64,000 bases of DNA from Clusia tigrina (taxonomy: Eukaryota; Arthropoda; Insecta; Diptera; Clusiidae). The translations under genes and the position numbers were made by a program. The number at the start of each line of letters is the position of its first letter. Positions within the stretch are counted from its first letter, which is position 1. The stretch spans positions 88,607,995-88,671,994 of the forward strand of contig OV050031.1 of the NCBI GenBank assembly GCA_920105625.2, in the 5' to 3' direction. A model generated the notes under the pieces. That model was given only the letters and a program-made list of their open reading frames with translations, ran no database searches and had not been told where the DNA came from. Below are positions 21,360 to 32,700 of the stretch, piece after piece.

Positions 21360-22050
21360 TATATCTACCACTATCTGCCTCAGTCGGCGTCGCAGACTCT
21401 GTCAGCGTCTCTGTAGGCGTCTGAGTCGCTGCCGCTGTCGATTGGGGGGTCTGCTGCCTTCTCTATGCCTATATCTACCCCTATCTGCCTCAGTCGGCGT
21501 CTCAGTCGGCGTCGCAGCTTCTGTTGGCGTCTCTGTAGGCGTCTCAGTCGCTGCCGCAGTCGATTGGGGGGTCTGCTGCCTTCTCTATGCCTATATCTAC
21601 CCCTATCTGCCTCAGTCGGCGTCTCAGTCGGCGTCGCAGCCTCTGTCAGCGTCTCTGTAGGCGTCTCAGTCGCTGCCGCTGTCGATTGGGGGGGGGGGGG
21701 GGGTCTGCTGCCTTCTCTATGCGTATATCTACCCCTATCTGCCGCAGTCGCCGTCTCAGTTGGCGACCCAGCCTCTGTCAGCATCTCTGTAGGCGTCTCA
21801 GTCGCTGCCGCCGCCGATTGGGGGGTCTGCTGCTTTCTCTATGCCTATATATACCCCTATCTACGTCAGTCGGCATCTCAGTCGGCGTCGCAGCCTCTGT
21901 CAGCGTCTCTGTAGGCGTCTCAGTCACTGCCGCTGTCGATTGGGAGGTCTGCTGCCTTATCTATGCTTATATCTACCACTATCTGCCTCAGTCGGCGTCG
22001 CAGACATTGTCAGCGTCTCTGTGGGCGTCTCAGTTGCTGCTACTGTCGAT
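21360..22050 (+). repeat. Four-copy block, copy 3 (with 16-G tract)
   Basis: Partner of 14,995-15,690. Its G-tract of 16 is the longest pure G run I found in the window. The monomers that follow (22.05-22.5 kb) contain two adjacent near-identical units with seven G each. Confidence 0.9.
21688..21703 (+). repeat. Pure 16-G tract, the longest found
   Basis: Follows GTCGATT and precedes GTCTGCTGCC. The partner at 15321 has 12 G, so the tract changed by 4 since the blocks were copied. Sixteen G is long enough in principle for an intramolecular G-quadruplex. Confidence 0.95.
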
Positions 22051-22072
22051 TGGGGGGTCTGCTGCCTTCTCT

Positions 22073-22195
22073 ATGCCTATATCTACCCCTATCTGCCTCA
22101 GTCGGCGTCTCAGTCGGCGTCGCAGCCTCTGTCAGCGTCTCTGTAGGCGTCTCAGTCGCTGCCGCTGTCGATTGGGGGGGTCTGCTGCCTTCTCT
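22073..22195 (+). repeat. Reference monomer (123 bp, consensus plus one G)
   Basis: A near-consensus unit that serves as a coordinate frame for the array, with A of ATG as position 1. Positions 1-20 are the TATATCTACCCC box. Positions 21-28 are CTGCCTCA. Positions 29-100 are twelve hexamers. Positions 102-107 are the G-tract, which is seven G here and six in the 122-bp consensus. The tail is the GTCTGCTGCCTTCTCT box. The only plus-strand stop in any frame is the TAG inside GTAGGC at about position 72. Confidence 0.95.
22101..22172 (+). repeat. Hexamer-periodic core of the monomer (12 x 6 bp)
   Basis: In this monomer the 72 bases cut cleanly into hexamers of the types GTCGGC, GTCTCA, GTCGCA, GTCAGC, GTCTCT, GTAGGC, GTCGCT and GTCGAT. 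Ten of twelve begin with GT and the other two with GCC. The flanks can also be cut into hexamers such as GTCTGC, GCCTAT, ATCTAC and CCCTAT, with one 8-base remainder, so 19 x 6 + 8 = 122. Inference: the monomer grew from a short 6- or 12-bp ancestor that was amplified and diverged before the 122-bp unit was fixed. Confidence 0.8.
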
Positions 22196-22984
22196 ATGCG
22201 TATATCTACCCCTATCTGCCGCAGTCAGCGTCTCAGTCGGCGTCGCAGCCTCTGTCAGCGTCTCTGTAGGCGTCTCAGTCGCTGCCGCTGTCGATTGGGG
22301 GGGTCTGCTGCCTTCTCTATGCGTATATCTACCCCTATCTGCCGCAGTCGCCGTCTCAGTCGGCGACCCAGCCTCTGTCAGCATCTCTGTAGGCGTCTCA
22401 GTCGCTGCCGCCGCCGATTGGAGGGTCTGCTGCTATCTCTATGCCTATATATACCCCTATCTACGTCAGTCAGCGTCTCAGTCGGCGTCGCAGCCTCTGT
22501 CAGCGTCTCTGTAGGTGTCTCAGTCACTGCTGCTGTCGATTGGGGGGGTCTGCTGCCTTATCTATGCTTATATCTACCACTATCTGCCTCAGTCGGCTTC
22601 GCAGACATTGTCGGCGTCTCTGTAGGCGTCTCAATCGCAGCCGCAGTCGATTGGGGGGTCTGCTGCCTTCTCTATGCCTATATCTACCCCTATCTGCCTC
22701 AGTCGGCGTCGCAGACTCTGTTAGCGTCTCAGCAGCTGGCGCTGTCGATTGGGGGGTCTGCTGCCTTCTCTATGCCTATATATACCCCTAACTACCTCAG
22801 TCGGCGTCTCAGTCGGCGTCGCAGCCTCTGTCGGCGTCTCTGTAGGCGTCTCAGTCGCTGCCGTAGTCGATTGGGGGGTCTGCTGCCTTCTCTATGAGTA
22901 TATCTACCCCTTTCTGCCTCAGTCGGTGTCACAGCCTCTGTTAGAGTCTCAGTAGCTCACGCTGTCGATTGGGGGTCTGCTGCC

Positions 22985-23440
22985 TTCTCTATGCGTATAT
23001 CTACCCCTATCTGCCGCAGTCGCCGTCTCAGTTGGCGACCCAGCCTCTGTCAGCATCTCTGTAGGCGTCTCAGTCGCTGCCGCCGCCGATTGGGGGGTCT
23101 GCTGCTTTCTCTATGCCTATATATACCCCTATCTACGTCAGTCGGCATCTCAGTCGGCGTCGCAGCCTCTGTCAGCGTCTCTGTAGGCGTCTCAGTCACT
23201 GCCGCTGTCGATTGGGAGGTCTGCTGCCTTATCTATGCTTATATCTACCACTATCTGCCTCAGTCGGCGTCGCAGACATTGTCAGCATCTCTGTAGGCGT
23301 CTCAGTCGCTGCTGCTGTCGATTGGGGGGTCTGCTGCCTTCTCTATGCCTATATCTACCCCTATCTACCTCAGTCGGCGTCTCAGTCGGCGTCGCAGCCT
23401 CTGTCGGCGTCTCTGTAGGCGTCTCAGTCGCTGCCGCAGT
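22985..23440 (+). repeat. Four-copy block, copy 4 (without the long G-tract)
   Basis: Same order of variants as the copies at 15.3, 18.7 and 21.7 kb, at offset 1,272 from copy 3. It enters directly from a GATTGGGGGTCTGC monomer, so the long G-tract that precedes the other three copies is absent. The boundary falls at the G-tract, consistent with exchange there. Confidence 0.85.
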
Positions 23441-24590
23441 CGATTGGGGGGTCTGCTGCCTTCTCTATGCCTATATCTACCCCTATCTGCCTCAGTCAGC
23501 GTCTGAGTCGGCGTCGCAGCCTCTGTCAGCGTCTCTGTAGGCGTCTCAGTCGCTGCCGCTGTCGATTGGAGGGGGGGGGGGGTCTGCTGCCTTCTCTATG
23601 CGTATATCTACCCCTATCTGCCGCAGTCACCGTCTCAGTCGGCGACCCAGCCTCTGTCAGCATCTCTGTAGGCGTCTCAGTCGCTGCCGCCGCCGATTGG
23701 GGGGTCTGCTGCTTTCTCTATGCTTTATCTACCCCTATCTGCCTCAGTCTGCATCTCAGTCGGCGTCGTAGCGTCTGTCAGCGTATCTGTCTGTGTCTCA
23801 GTCGCTGCCGCTGTCGATTGGGGGGTCTGCTTCCTTATCTATGCCTATGTCTACCCCTATCGGCCTCAGCCTGCGTCTCAGTAGGCGTCGCAGCCTCTGT
23901 CAGCGTATCTCTATGCGTCTCAGTTGCTGCCGCTGTCGATTTGGAGGTATGCTGCCTGCTCTATGCCTATATCTACCACTATCTGCCTCAGTCGACGTCT
24001 CAGTCGGCGTCCCAGCCTCTGGCAGCAACTCTGTAGGCGTCTCAGTCGCTGCCGCGGCCGATTGGGGGTCTGCTGCCTTCTCTATGCCATTATCTACCCC
24101 TATCTGCCTCAGTGAACTTCTCAGTCGGCGTCGCAGCCTCTGTCAGCGCTTCTGTAGGCCATCTCAGTCGCTGCCGCTATCGATTGGGAGGTCTGCTGAA
24201 ATCTCTATTACTATATCTACCCCTATCTGCCTCAGTCGGCGTCGCAGCCTCTTTCAGCGTATCTGTAGGCGTGTCAGTCGCTGCCGCTGTCGATTGGGGG
24301 GTCTGCTGCCTTCTCTGTGCCTATATCTACCCCTATCTGCCTCAGTTGGCGTCTCAGTCGGCGTCGCAGCCTCTGTCAGCGTCTCTGTAGGCGTCTCAGG
24401 CGGTGTTGCTGTCTATTAGGGGGTCTGCTGCCTTCTCTATGCGTATATCTGCCGCAGTCTGCATCTCAGTCGGCGTCGCAGCCTCTGTCAGCGTCTCTGT
24501 AGGTGTCTCAGTGGCTGCCGCTGTCGATTGGCGGGATCTGCTGCCTTCTCTATGCCAATATCTACCCCTATATCCCTCAGTCGGCGTCTC
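23440..24590 (+). repeat. Copy 2 of the 7.51-kb-offset block
   Basis: Partner of 15.93-17.09 kb. Differences visible by eye are isolated substitutions such as GTCAGCGCTTCTG for GTCAGCGTTTCTG, and one A fewer before the G-tract. It leads straight into the 496-bp tandem duplication. Confidence 0.9.
23571..23582 (+). repeat. 12-G tract after GGA
   Basis: Partner of the tract at 16062 at the 7.51-kb offset. Confidence 0.95.
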
Positions 24591-25492
24591 AGTCGGCTTC
24601 GCAGCCTCTGTCAGCGTTACTGTAGGCGTCTCAGTCGTTGCCGTTGTCGATTGGGGGGTCTGCTGCCTTCTCTACGCCTATATCTACCCCTATCTACCTC
24701 AGTCAGCGTCTCAGTCGGCGTCGCAGCCTCTGTCAGCGTCTCAGTCGGCGTCGCAGCCTCTGTCAGCGTCTCTGTAGGTGTCTCAGTCGCTGCCGGGGTC
24801 TGCTGCCTTCTCTATGCCAATATATACCCCTATCTGCGTCAGTTGGCATCGCAGCCTCTGTCAGCGTCTCTGTAGGCGTCTCAGGCCGTGTTGCTGTCGA
24901 TTGGGGAGGTCTGCTTCCTTCTCTATGCCTATATCTACCCCTATCTGCCGCAGTCTGCGTCTCAGTCGGCGTCGCAGCCTCTGTCAGCGTCTCTGTAGGT
25001 GTCTCAGTGGCTGCCGCTGTCGATTGGCGGGATCTGCTGCCTTCTCTATGCCAATATCTACCCCTATATCCCTCAGTCGGCGTCTCAGTCGGCTTCGCAG
25101 CCTCTGTCAGCGTTACTGTAGGCGTCTCAGTCGTTGCCGTTGTCGATTGGGGGGTCTGCTGCCTTCTCTACGCCTATATCTACCCCTATCTACCTCAGTC
25201 AGCGTCTCAGTCGGCGTCGCAGCCTCTGTCAGCGTCTCAGTCGGCGTCGCAGCCTCTGTCAGCGTCTCTGTAGGTGTCTCAGTCGCTGCCGGGGTCTGCT
25301 GCCTTCTCTATGCCAATATATACCCCTATCTGCGTCAGTTGGCATCGCAGCCTCTGTCAGCGTCTCTGTAGGCGTCTCAGGCCGTGTTGCTGTCGATTGG
25401 GGAGGTCTGCTTCCTTCTCTATGCCTATATCTACCCCTATCTGCCGCAGTCTGCGTCTCAGTCGGCGTCGCAGCCTCTGTCAGCGTCTCTGT
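24500..25492 (+). repeat. Tandem duplication of a 496-bp unit
   Basis: GGTGTCTCAGTGGCTGCC occurs at about 24502 and 24998, and every following variant (GGCGGGATCTG, TATATCCCTCAG, GTTACTGTAGG, TCTACGCC, the 30-bp insertion, GCTGCCGGGG, CAGGCCGTGTTG) repeats 496 bp later. The unit is four monomers with one 12-bp deletion and one 30-bp insertion. By eye the two copies are essentially identical, so this is a very recent event. Confidence 0.95.
24724..24753 (+). repeat. 30-bp internal insertion (five hexamers)
   Basis: An 18-bp CAGCCTCTGTCAGCGTCT block plus one CAGTCGGCGTCG unit is duplicated inside the monomer. A second copy lies 496 bp downstream, and a related insertion with CAGCCTCCG lies near 17325-17355. 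Again a multiple of six. Confidence 0.88.
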
Positions 25493-26410
25493 AGGCGTCT
25501 CAGTCGCTGCCGCTGTCGAACGGCAGGGTCTGCTGCCTTCTCTATGCCAATATCTACCCCTATCTGCCTCAGTCGACGTCTCAGTCGGCGTCCCAGCCTC
25601 TGGCAGCAACTCTGTAGGCGTCTCAGTCGCTGCCGCGGCCGATTGGGGGTCTGCTGCCTTCTCTATGCCATTATCTACCCCTATCTGCCTCAGTGAACTT
25701 CTCAGTCGGCGTCGCAGCTTCTGTCAGCGTTTCTGTAGGCATCTCAGTCGTTGCCGCTGTCGATTGGGAGGTCTGCTGAAATCTCTATTACTATATCTAC
25801 CCCTATCTGCCTCAGTCGGCGTCGTAGCCTCTTTCAGCGTATCTGTAGGCGTGTCAGTCGCTGCCGCTGTCGATTGGGGGGGTCTGCTGCCTTCTCTGTG
25901 CCTATATCTACCCCTATCTGCCTCAGTCGGCGTCTCAGTCGGCGTCGCAGCCTCTGTCAGCGTCTCTGTAGGCGTCTCAGGCGGTGTTGCTGTCTATTGG
26001 GGGGTCTGCTGCCTTCTCTATGCGTATATCTGCCGCAGTCTGCGTCTCAGTCGGCGTCGCAGCCTCTGTCAACGTCTCTGTAGGTGTCTCAGTGGCTGCC
26101 GCTGTCGATTGGCGGGGTCTGCTGCCTTCTCTATGCCAATATCTACCCCTATATCCCTCAGTCGGCGTCTCAGTCGGCTTCGCAGCCTCTGTCAGCGTTA
26201 CTGTAGGCGTCTCAGTCGTTGCCGTTGTCGATTGGGGGGTCTGCTGCCTTCTCTACGCCTATATCTACCCCTATCTACCTCAGTCAGCGTCTCAGTCGGC
26301 TTCGCAACCTCTGTCAGCGTCTCTGTAGGTGTCTCAGTCGCTGCCGGGGTCTGCTGCCTTCTCTATGCCAATATATACCCCTATCTGCGTCAGTTGGCAT
26401 CGCAGCCTCT
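25492..26410 (+). repeat. Block with a third AGTGAACTTCTCAG copy
   Basis: Repeats the GCAGCAACT, GCCATTATCT and AGTGAACTTCTCAG series (last motif about 25690), then GGTGTCTCAGTGGCTGCC, TATATCCCTCAG and a GCTGCCGGGG monomer near 26341. It is therefore a third, partly reshuffled version of material at 16.5-17.7 and 24.0-25.3 kb. Confidence 0.85.
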
Positions 26411-27160
26411 GTCAGCGTCTCTGTAGGCGTCTCAGGCCGTGTTGCTGTCGATTGGGGAGGTCTGCTTCCTTCTCTATGCCTATATCTACCCCTATCTGCC
26501 TCAGTCGGCGTCTCAGTCGGCGTCGCAGCCTCTGTCAGCGTCTCTGTAGGCGTCTCAGGCGGTGTTGCTGTCTATTGGGGGGTCTGCTGCTTGCTCTATG
26601 CCAATATTTAGCCCCATCTGCCTCAGTCGGCGTGTCAGTCGGCGTCTCAGTCGGCGTCGCAGCCTCTGCCAGCGCCCCTGTAGATGTTTCAGTCGCTGTC
26701 GCTTTCGATTGGGGGGTCTGCTGCCTTCTCTATTCCTATATCTACCCCTATCAGCCTTAGTCGGCGTCTCAGTCGGCGTCGCAGCCTCTGTCAGCGACTC
26801 TGTAGGCGTGTCAGTCGCTGTTGCTGTTGATTGGGGGGTCTGCTGTCTTCTCTATGCCAATATCTACCCCTATCTGCCTCAATCGGCGTCTCACTCAGCG
26901 TCGCAGCTTCTGTCAGCGTCTCAGTTGCTGCCGCTGTCGATTGGGTGGTCTGCTGTCTTCTCTATGCCTATATCTACCCCTATCTGCCTCAGTCGGCGTC
27001 GCAGCCTTTGTCAGCGTTTCTGTAGGTGTCTCAGTCGCTGTCGCTGTCGACTGGCGGTGTCTGCTGCCTTCTCTATGCCAATATCTAACCCTATCTGCCT
27101 CAGCCGGCGTCTCAGTCGGCGTCGAAGCCTCTTCCATCGTCTCTGTAGGCGCCTCAGTCG
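26410..27160 (+). repeat. Copy 2 of the 8.61-kb-offset block
   Basis: Partner of 17.80-18.55 kb. It also shares its marker order with 38.10-38.66 kb, 40.7-41.4 kb and 43.3-44.0 kb, so it is one instance of the recurring cassette. Confidence 0.9.
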
Positions 27161-29700
27161 CGGCCGCTATCGATTGGGGGGTCTGCTGCCTTCTCTATGC
27201 CAATATCTACTCCTATCTGCCTCAGTCGGCGTCGCAGCCTCTGTCAGCGTCTCTGTAAGCGTCTCAGTCGCTGCCGCTGTCGATTGGGGGGTCTGCTGCC
27301 TTCTCTATACCAATATCTACACCTATCTGCCTCAGTCGGCGTCGCAACCTCTGTCAGCGTCTCTGTAAGCGTCTTAGTCGCTGCCGCTGTCGATTGGGGT
27401 ATCTGGTGCCTTCCCCATGCGTATATCTACTCCTATCTGGCGTAGTCTACGTCTCAGTCGGCGTCGCAGCCTCTGTCAGCGTCTCTGTAGGCGTCTCAGT
27501 CGCTGCCGCTGTTTTTTCGGGGGTCTGCTGCCTTCTCTATGCCTATATCTACCCCTATCTGCCTCAGTCGGCGTCCCAGCCTCTGTCAGCATCTCTGTAG
27601 GCGTCTCAGTCGCTGCCGCGGCCGATTGGATGGTCTACTGAAATCTCTATTCCTATATCTACCCCTATCTGCGTCAGTCGGCGTCGCAGCCTCTGTCAGC
27701 GTATCTGTAGGCATCTCAGTCGTTGCCGCTATCGATTGGGGGGTCTGCTGCCTTCTCTTTGCCAATATCTACCCCTATCTGCCTCAGTCGGCGTCGCAGC
27801 CTCTGTCAGCATCTCTGTAGGCGTCTCAGTCGCTTCCGCTGTCGATTGGGGTATCTGATGCCTATTCTATGCGTATATCTACCCCAATTTGCCGCAGTCT
27901 GCGTCTCAGTCGGCGTCGCAGCCTCTGTCAGCGTCACTGTAGGCGTCGCAGTCGCTGCCGCTGTCGATTGGGGAGGTGTGCTTCCTTCTCTATGCCTATA
28001 TCTACCCCTATCTGCCTCAGCCTGCTTCTCAGTCGGCGTCGCAGCCTCTGGCAGCGTCTCTGTAGGCGTCTCAGTCGCTGCCGCTGTCGATTGGGGTATC
28101 TGATGCCTTCTCTATGCGTATATCTACCCCTATTTGCCGCAGTCGGCGTCTCAGTCGGCGTCGAAGCCTCTTCCAGCGCCTCTGTAGGCGCCTCAGTTGC
28201 GGCCGCTATCGATTGGGGGGTCTGCTGTCTTCTCTATGCCAATATCTACACCTATCTGCCTCAGTTGGCGTCGCAGCCTCTGTCAGCGTCTCTGTAAGCG
28301 TCTCAGTCGCTGCCGCTGTCGATTGGGGTATCTGGTGCCTTCTCTATGCGTATATCTCCTCCTATCTGCCGCAGTCTGCGTCTCAGTCGGCGTCGTTGGC
28401 AGACCCTGTCACAACCTCTGTTGCGTCTCAGTAACTGGCGCTATCGATTGGGAGGGTCTGCTGCCTGCTCTATGCCTATATCTACCCCTATCTGCCTCAG
28501 TCGGCGTCTCAGCCTCTGTCAGCGTTTCTGTAGGCGTCTCAGTCGCTGCCGCTGTCGATTGGGTGGTCTGCTGCCTTCTCTATGCCAATATCTACCCCTA
28601 TCTGCCTCAGTCGGCGTCTCAGCCTCTGTCAGCGTTTCTGTAGGCGTCTCAGTCGCTGCCGCTGTCGATTGGGTGGTCTGCTGCCTTCTCTATGCCTATA
28701 TCTACCCCTATCTGCATAAGTCGGCGTCTCAGCCTCTGTCAGCGTTTTTGTAGGTGTCTCAGTTGCTGCCGCTGTCGATTGGGGGGTCTGCTGCCTTCTC
28801 TATGCTTATATCTACCCCTATCTGCCGCAGTCTGTGTCTCAGTCGGCGTCGCAGCTTCTGTCGGCGTCTCTGTAGGCGTCGCAGTCGCTGCCGCTGTCTT
28901 TTGGGTAGGTCTGCTTCCTTATCTATGCCTATATCTACCCCTATCTCCCTCAGCCTGCGTCTCAGTAGGCGTCGCAGCCTCTGTCAGCATGTCTGTATGC
29001 GTCTCAGTCGCTGCCTCTGTCTATTGGGGGGTCTGCTACCTTCTCTATGCCTACATATACCCCTATCTGCCTCAGTCGGCGTCTCAGTCGGCGTCCCAGC
29101 CTCTGTCAGCATCTCTGTAGGCGTCGCAGTCGCTGCCGCGGCCGATTGGGGGGTCTACTGAAATCTCTATTCCTATATCCACCCCTATCTGCCGCAGTCG
29201 GCGTCGCAGCCTCTGTCAGCATCTCTGTAGGCGTCTCAGTCGCTGCCGCTGTCGATTGGGGTATCTGATGGCTTCTCTATGCGTATATCTACCCCTATCT
29301 GCCGCAGTCTGCGTCTCAGTCGGTGTCGCAGCCTCTGTCAGCGTCTCTGTAGGCGTCGCAGTCGCTGCCGCTGTCGATTGGGGAGGTCTGCTTCCTTCTC
29401 TATGCCTATATCTACCCCTATCTGCCTCAGCCTGCTTCTCAGTCGGCGTCGCAGCCTCTGGCAGCGTCTCTGTAGGTGTCTCAGTCGCTGTCGCTGTCGA
29501 TTGGCGGGGTCTGCTGCCTTCTCTATGCCAATATCTAACCCTATCTGCCTCAGTCGGCGTCTCAGTCGGCGTCGAAGCCTCTTCCAGCGTCTCTATAAGC
29601 GCCTCAGTCGCGGCCGCTATCGATTGGGGGGTCTGCTGCCTTCTCTATGCCAATATCTACACCTATCTGCCTCAGTCGGCGTCGCAGCCTCTGTCAGCGT
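27160..29700 (+). repeat. Second GGTATCTG-variant domain
   Basis: Mosaic of pieces also found at 7.6-13.1 kb: 27.63-28.34 kb at offset 16,244, 28.53-29.06 kb at 15,993, and about 29.26-29.65 kb at 19,450 from 9.81 kb. Near 28.50-28.72 kb two adjacent 110-bp monomers with GTTTCTGTAGG and GGGTGGTCTG are almost identical, a local tandem duplication. No gene is seen. Confidence 0.85.
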
Positions 29701-29709
29701 CTCTGTAAG

Positions 29710-32700
29710 CGTCTCAGTCGCTGCCGCTGTCGATTGGGGTATCTGGTGCCTTCTCTATGCGTATATCTACTCCTATCTGCCGCAGTCTGCGTCTCAGTCG
29801 GCGTCGCAGCCTCTGTCAGCGTCTCTGAAGGCGTCGCAGTCGCTGCCGCTGTCGATTGGGGATCTCTGCTTCCTTCTCTATGCCAATATCTACACCTATC
29901 TGCCTCAGTCGGCGTCGCAGCCTCGGTCAGCATCGCAGCCTCTGTCAGCGTCTCTGTAAGCGTCTCAGTCGCTGCCGCTGTCGATTGGGGTGTCTGGTGC
30001 CTTCTCTATGCGTATATCTACTCCAATCTGCCGCAGTCTACGTCTCAGTCGGTGTCGCAACCTCTGTCAGCGTCTCTGTAGGCGTCTCAGTCGCTGCCGC
30101 TGTCTTTTCGGGGGTCTGCTGCCTTCTCTATGCCAATATCTACCCCTATCTGCCGCAGTCGGCGTCTCAGTCGGCGTCGCAGCCCTTTCAGCGTCTCTGT
30201 AGGCGTCTCAGTCGCTGCCGCTGTCGAGTGGGGGGGTCTGCTGCCTTCTCTATGCCTATATCTACCCCTATCTGCATCAGTCGGCGTCTCAGTCGGCGTC
30301 GCAGCCTCTGTTGGCGTCTCTGTAAGCGTCTCAGTCGCTGCCGCAGTCGATTGGGGGGGGTCTGCTGCCTTCTCTATGCCTATATCTACCCCTATCTGCC
30401 TCAGTCGGCGTCGTAGCCTCTGTCAGCGTCTCTGTAGGCGTCTCAGTCGCTGCCGCTGTCGATTGGGGGGTCTGCTGCCTTCTCTATGCATATATCTACC
30501 CCTATCTGCCGCAGTCTGTGTCTTAGTCGGCGTCGCAGCTTCTGTCGGCCTCTCTGTAGGCGTCGCAGTCGCTGCCGCTGTCTTTTTGGGAGGTCTGCTT
30601 CCTTATCTATGCCTATATCTACCCCTATCTGCCTCAGCCTGCGTCTCAGTAGGCGTCGCAGCCTCTGTCAGCGTGTCTGTATGCGTCTCAGTCGCTGCCG
30701 CTGTCTATTGGGGGGTCAGCTGCCTTCTCTATGAATATATCTACCCCTATCTGCCGCAGTCGCCGTCTCAGTCGGCGTCCCAGCCTCTGTCAGCGTCTTT
30801 GTTGACGTCTCAATCGCTGCCGCTGCCGCTGCCGATTGGGGGGTCTGCTACCTTCTCTATGCCTATATCTACCCCTATCTGCCTCAGTTGGTGTCTCAGT
30901 CGGCGTGGCAGACTCTGTCACAACCTCTGTTAGCGTCTCAGTAACTGGCGCTGTCGATTGGGGGGTCTGCTGCCTGCTCTATGCCTATATCTACCCCTAT
31001 CTGCCTTAGTCGGCGTCTCAGTCGGCGCCGCAGAGTCTATCGGCGTTTCTGTAGGCGTCTCAATCGCTGCGGCTGTCGATTGGGGGGGTCTGCTGCCTTC
31101 TCTATGCCTATATCTACCCCTATCTGCCTAAGTCGGCGTCTCAGCCTCTGTCAGCGTTTCTGTAGGTATCTCAGTTACTGCCGCTGTCGATTGGAGTGTC
31201 TGCTGCCTTCTCTATGCTTATATCTACCCCTATCTGCCGCAGTCTGTGTCTCAGTCGGCGTCGCAGGTTCTGTCAGCGTCTCTGTAGGCGTCGCAGTCGC
31301 TGCCGCTGTCTTTTGGGGAGGTCTGCTTCCTTATCTATGCCTATATCTACCCCTATCTGCCTCAGCCTGCTTCTCAGTAGGCGTCGCAGCCTCTGTCAGC
31401 GTGTCTGTATGCGTCTCAGTCGCTGCCGCTGTCGATTGGGGGGTCTGCTGCCTTCTCTATGCCTATATCTACCCCTATCTGCCTCAGTCGGCGTCTCAAG
31501 CGGCGTCCCAGCCTCTGTCAGCATCTCTGTAGGCGTCTTAGTCGCTGCTGCGGCCGATTGGATGGTCTACTGAAATCTCTATTCCTATATCTACCCCTAT
31601 CTGCGTCAGTCGGCGTCGCAGCCTCTGTCAGCGTATCTGTAGGTGTCTCAGTCGTTGCCGCTATTGATTGGGTGGTCTGCTGCCTTCTCTATGCCAATAT
31701 CTACCCCTATCTGCCTCAGTCGGCGTCGCAGCCTCTATCAGCGTCTCTGAAGGCGTCGCAGTCGCTGCCGCTGTCAATTGGGGTATCTGATGCCTTCTCT
31801 ATGCGTATATCTGCCCCAATTTGCCGCAGTCTGCGTCTCAGTCGGCGTCGCAGCCTCTGTCAGCGTCACTGTAGGCGTCGCAGTCGCAGCCGCTGTCGAT
31901 TGGGGAGGTCTGCTTCCTTCTCTATGCCTATATCTACCCTTATCTGCCTCAGCCTGCATCTCAGTCGGCGTCGCAGCCTCTGGCAGCGTCTCTGTAGGTG
32001 TCTCTGTCGCTGTCGCTGTCGATTGGCGGGGTCTGCTGCCTTCTCTATGCCAATATCTAACCCTATCTGCCTCAGTCGGCGTCTCAGTCGGCGTCGCAAC
32101 CTCTGTCAGCGTCTCTGTAGGCGTCTCAGTCGCTGCCGCTGTCATTGGGGGGTCTGCTGCCTTCTCTATGCGTATATCTACCCCTATCTGCCGCAGTCGC
32201 CGTCTCAGTCGGCGTCCCAGCCTCTGTCAGCGTCTTTGTATGCGTCTCAGTCGCTGCCGCTGCCGATTGGGGGGTCTGCTGCCTTCTCTATGCCTATATC
32301 TACCCCTATCTGCCTCAGTCGGCGTCGCAGCCTCTGTTAGCGTCTCAGTAGCTGGCGCTGTCGATTTGGGGGTCTGCTGCCTTCTCTATGTCTATATATA
32401 CCCCTATCTACCTCAGTCGGCGTCACAGCCTCTGTCAGCGTCTCTGTAGGCGTCTCAGTCACTGCCGCTGTCGATTGGGTGGTCTGCTGCCTTCTCTATG
32501 ATTATATCTACCACAATCTGCCTCAGTCGGCCTCGCAGACTCTGTCAGCGTCTCTGTAGGCGTTTCTGTCGCTGCCGCTGCCGATTGGTGGGTCTGCTGC
32601 CTTCTCTATGCCTATATCTACCCCTATCTGCCTCAGTCGGCGTCTCTGGCTTCGTCTCTGTAGGCGTCTCAGTCGCTGCCGCAGTCGATTGGGGGGTCTG

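Larger units (their letters stand above)
22050..22985 (+). repeat. Satellite block between four-copy units
   Basis: Contains adjacent seven-G monomers (22073, 22196), the GCGACCCAG and GCCGCCGCCGATTGG monomers again, and then a copy of the CCCTAACTACC, GAGTATATC, TAGAGTCTCAGTAGCTCACG series seen at 14.6-14.9, 20.8-21.0 and 39.3-39.8 kb. Several seven-G units in a row keep one reading frame, and with the preceding 16-G unit they give the 436-codon ORF from 21587. No gene is inferred. Confidence 0.85.

Noticed and set aside
22073..22095. TATA-like promoter (CTATATCTA) in each monomer
   Set aside because: It is a constant part of the repeat occurring hundreds of times with no downstream gene. 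Nothing distinguishes one copy as functional.
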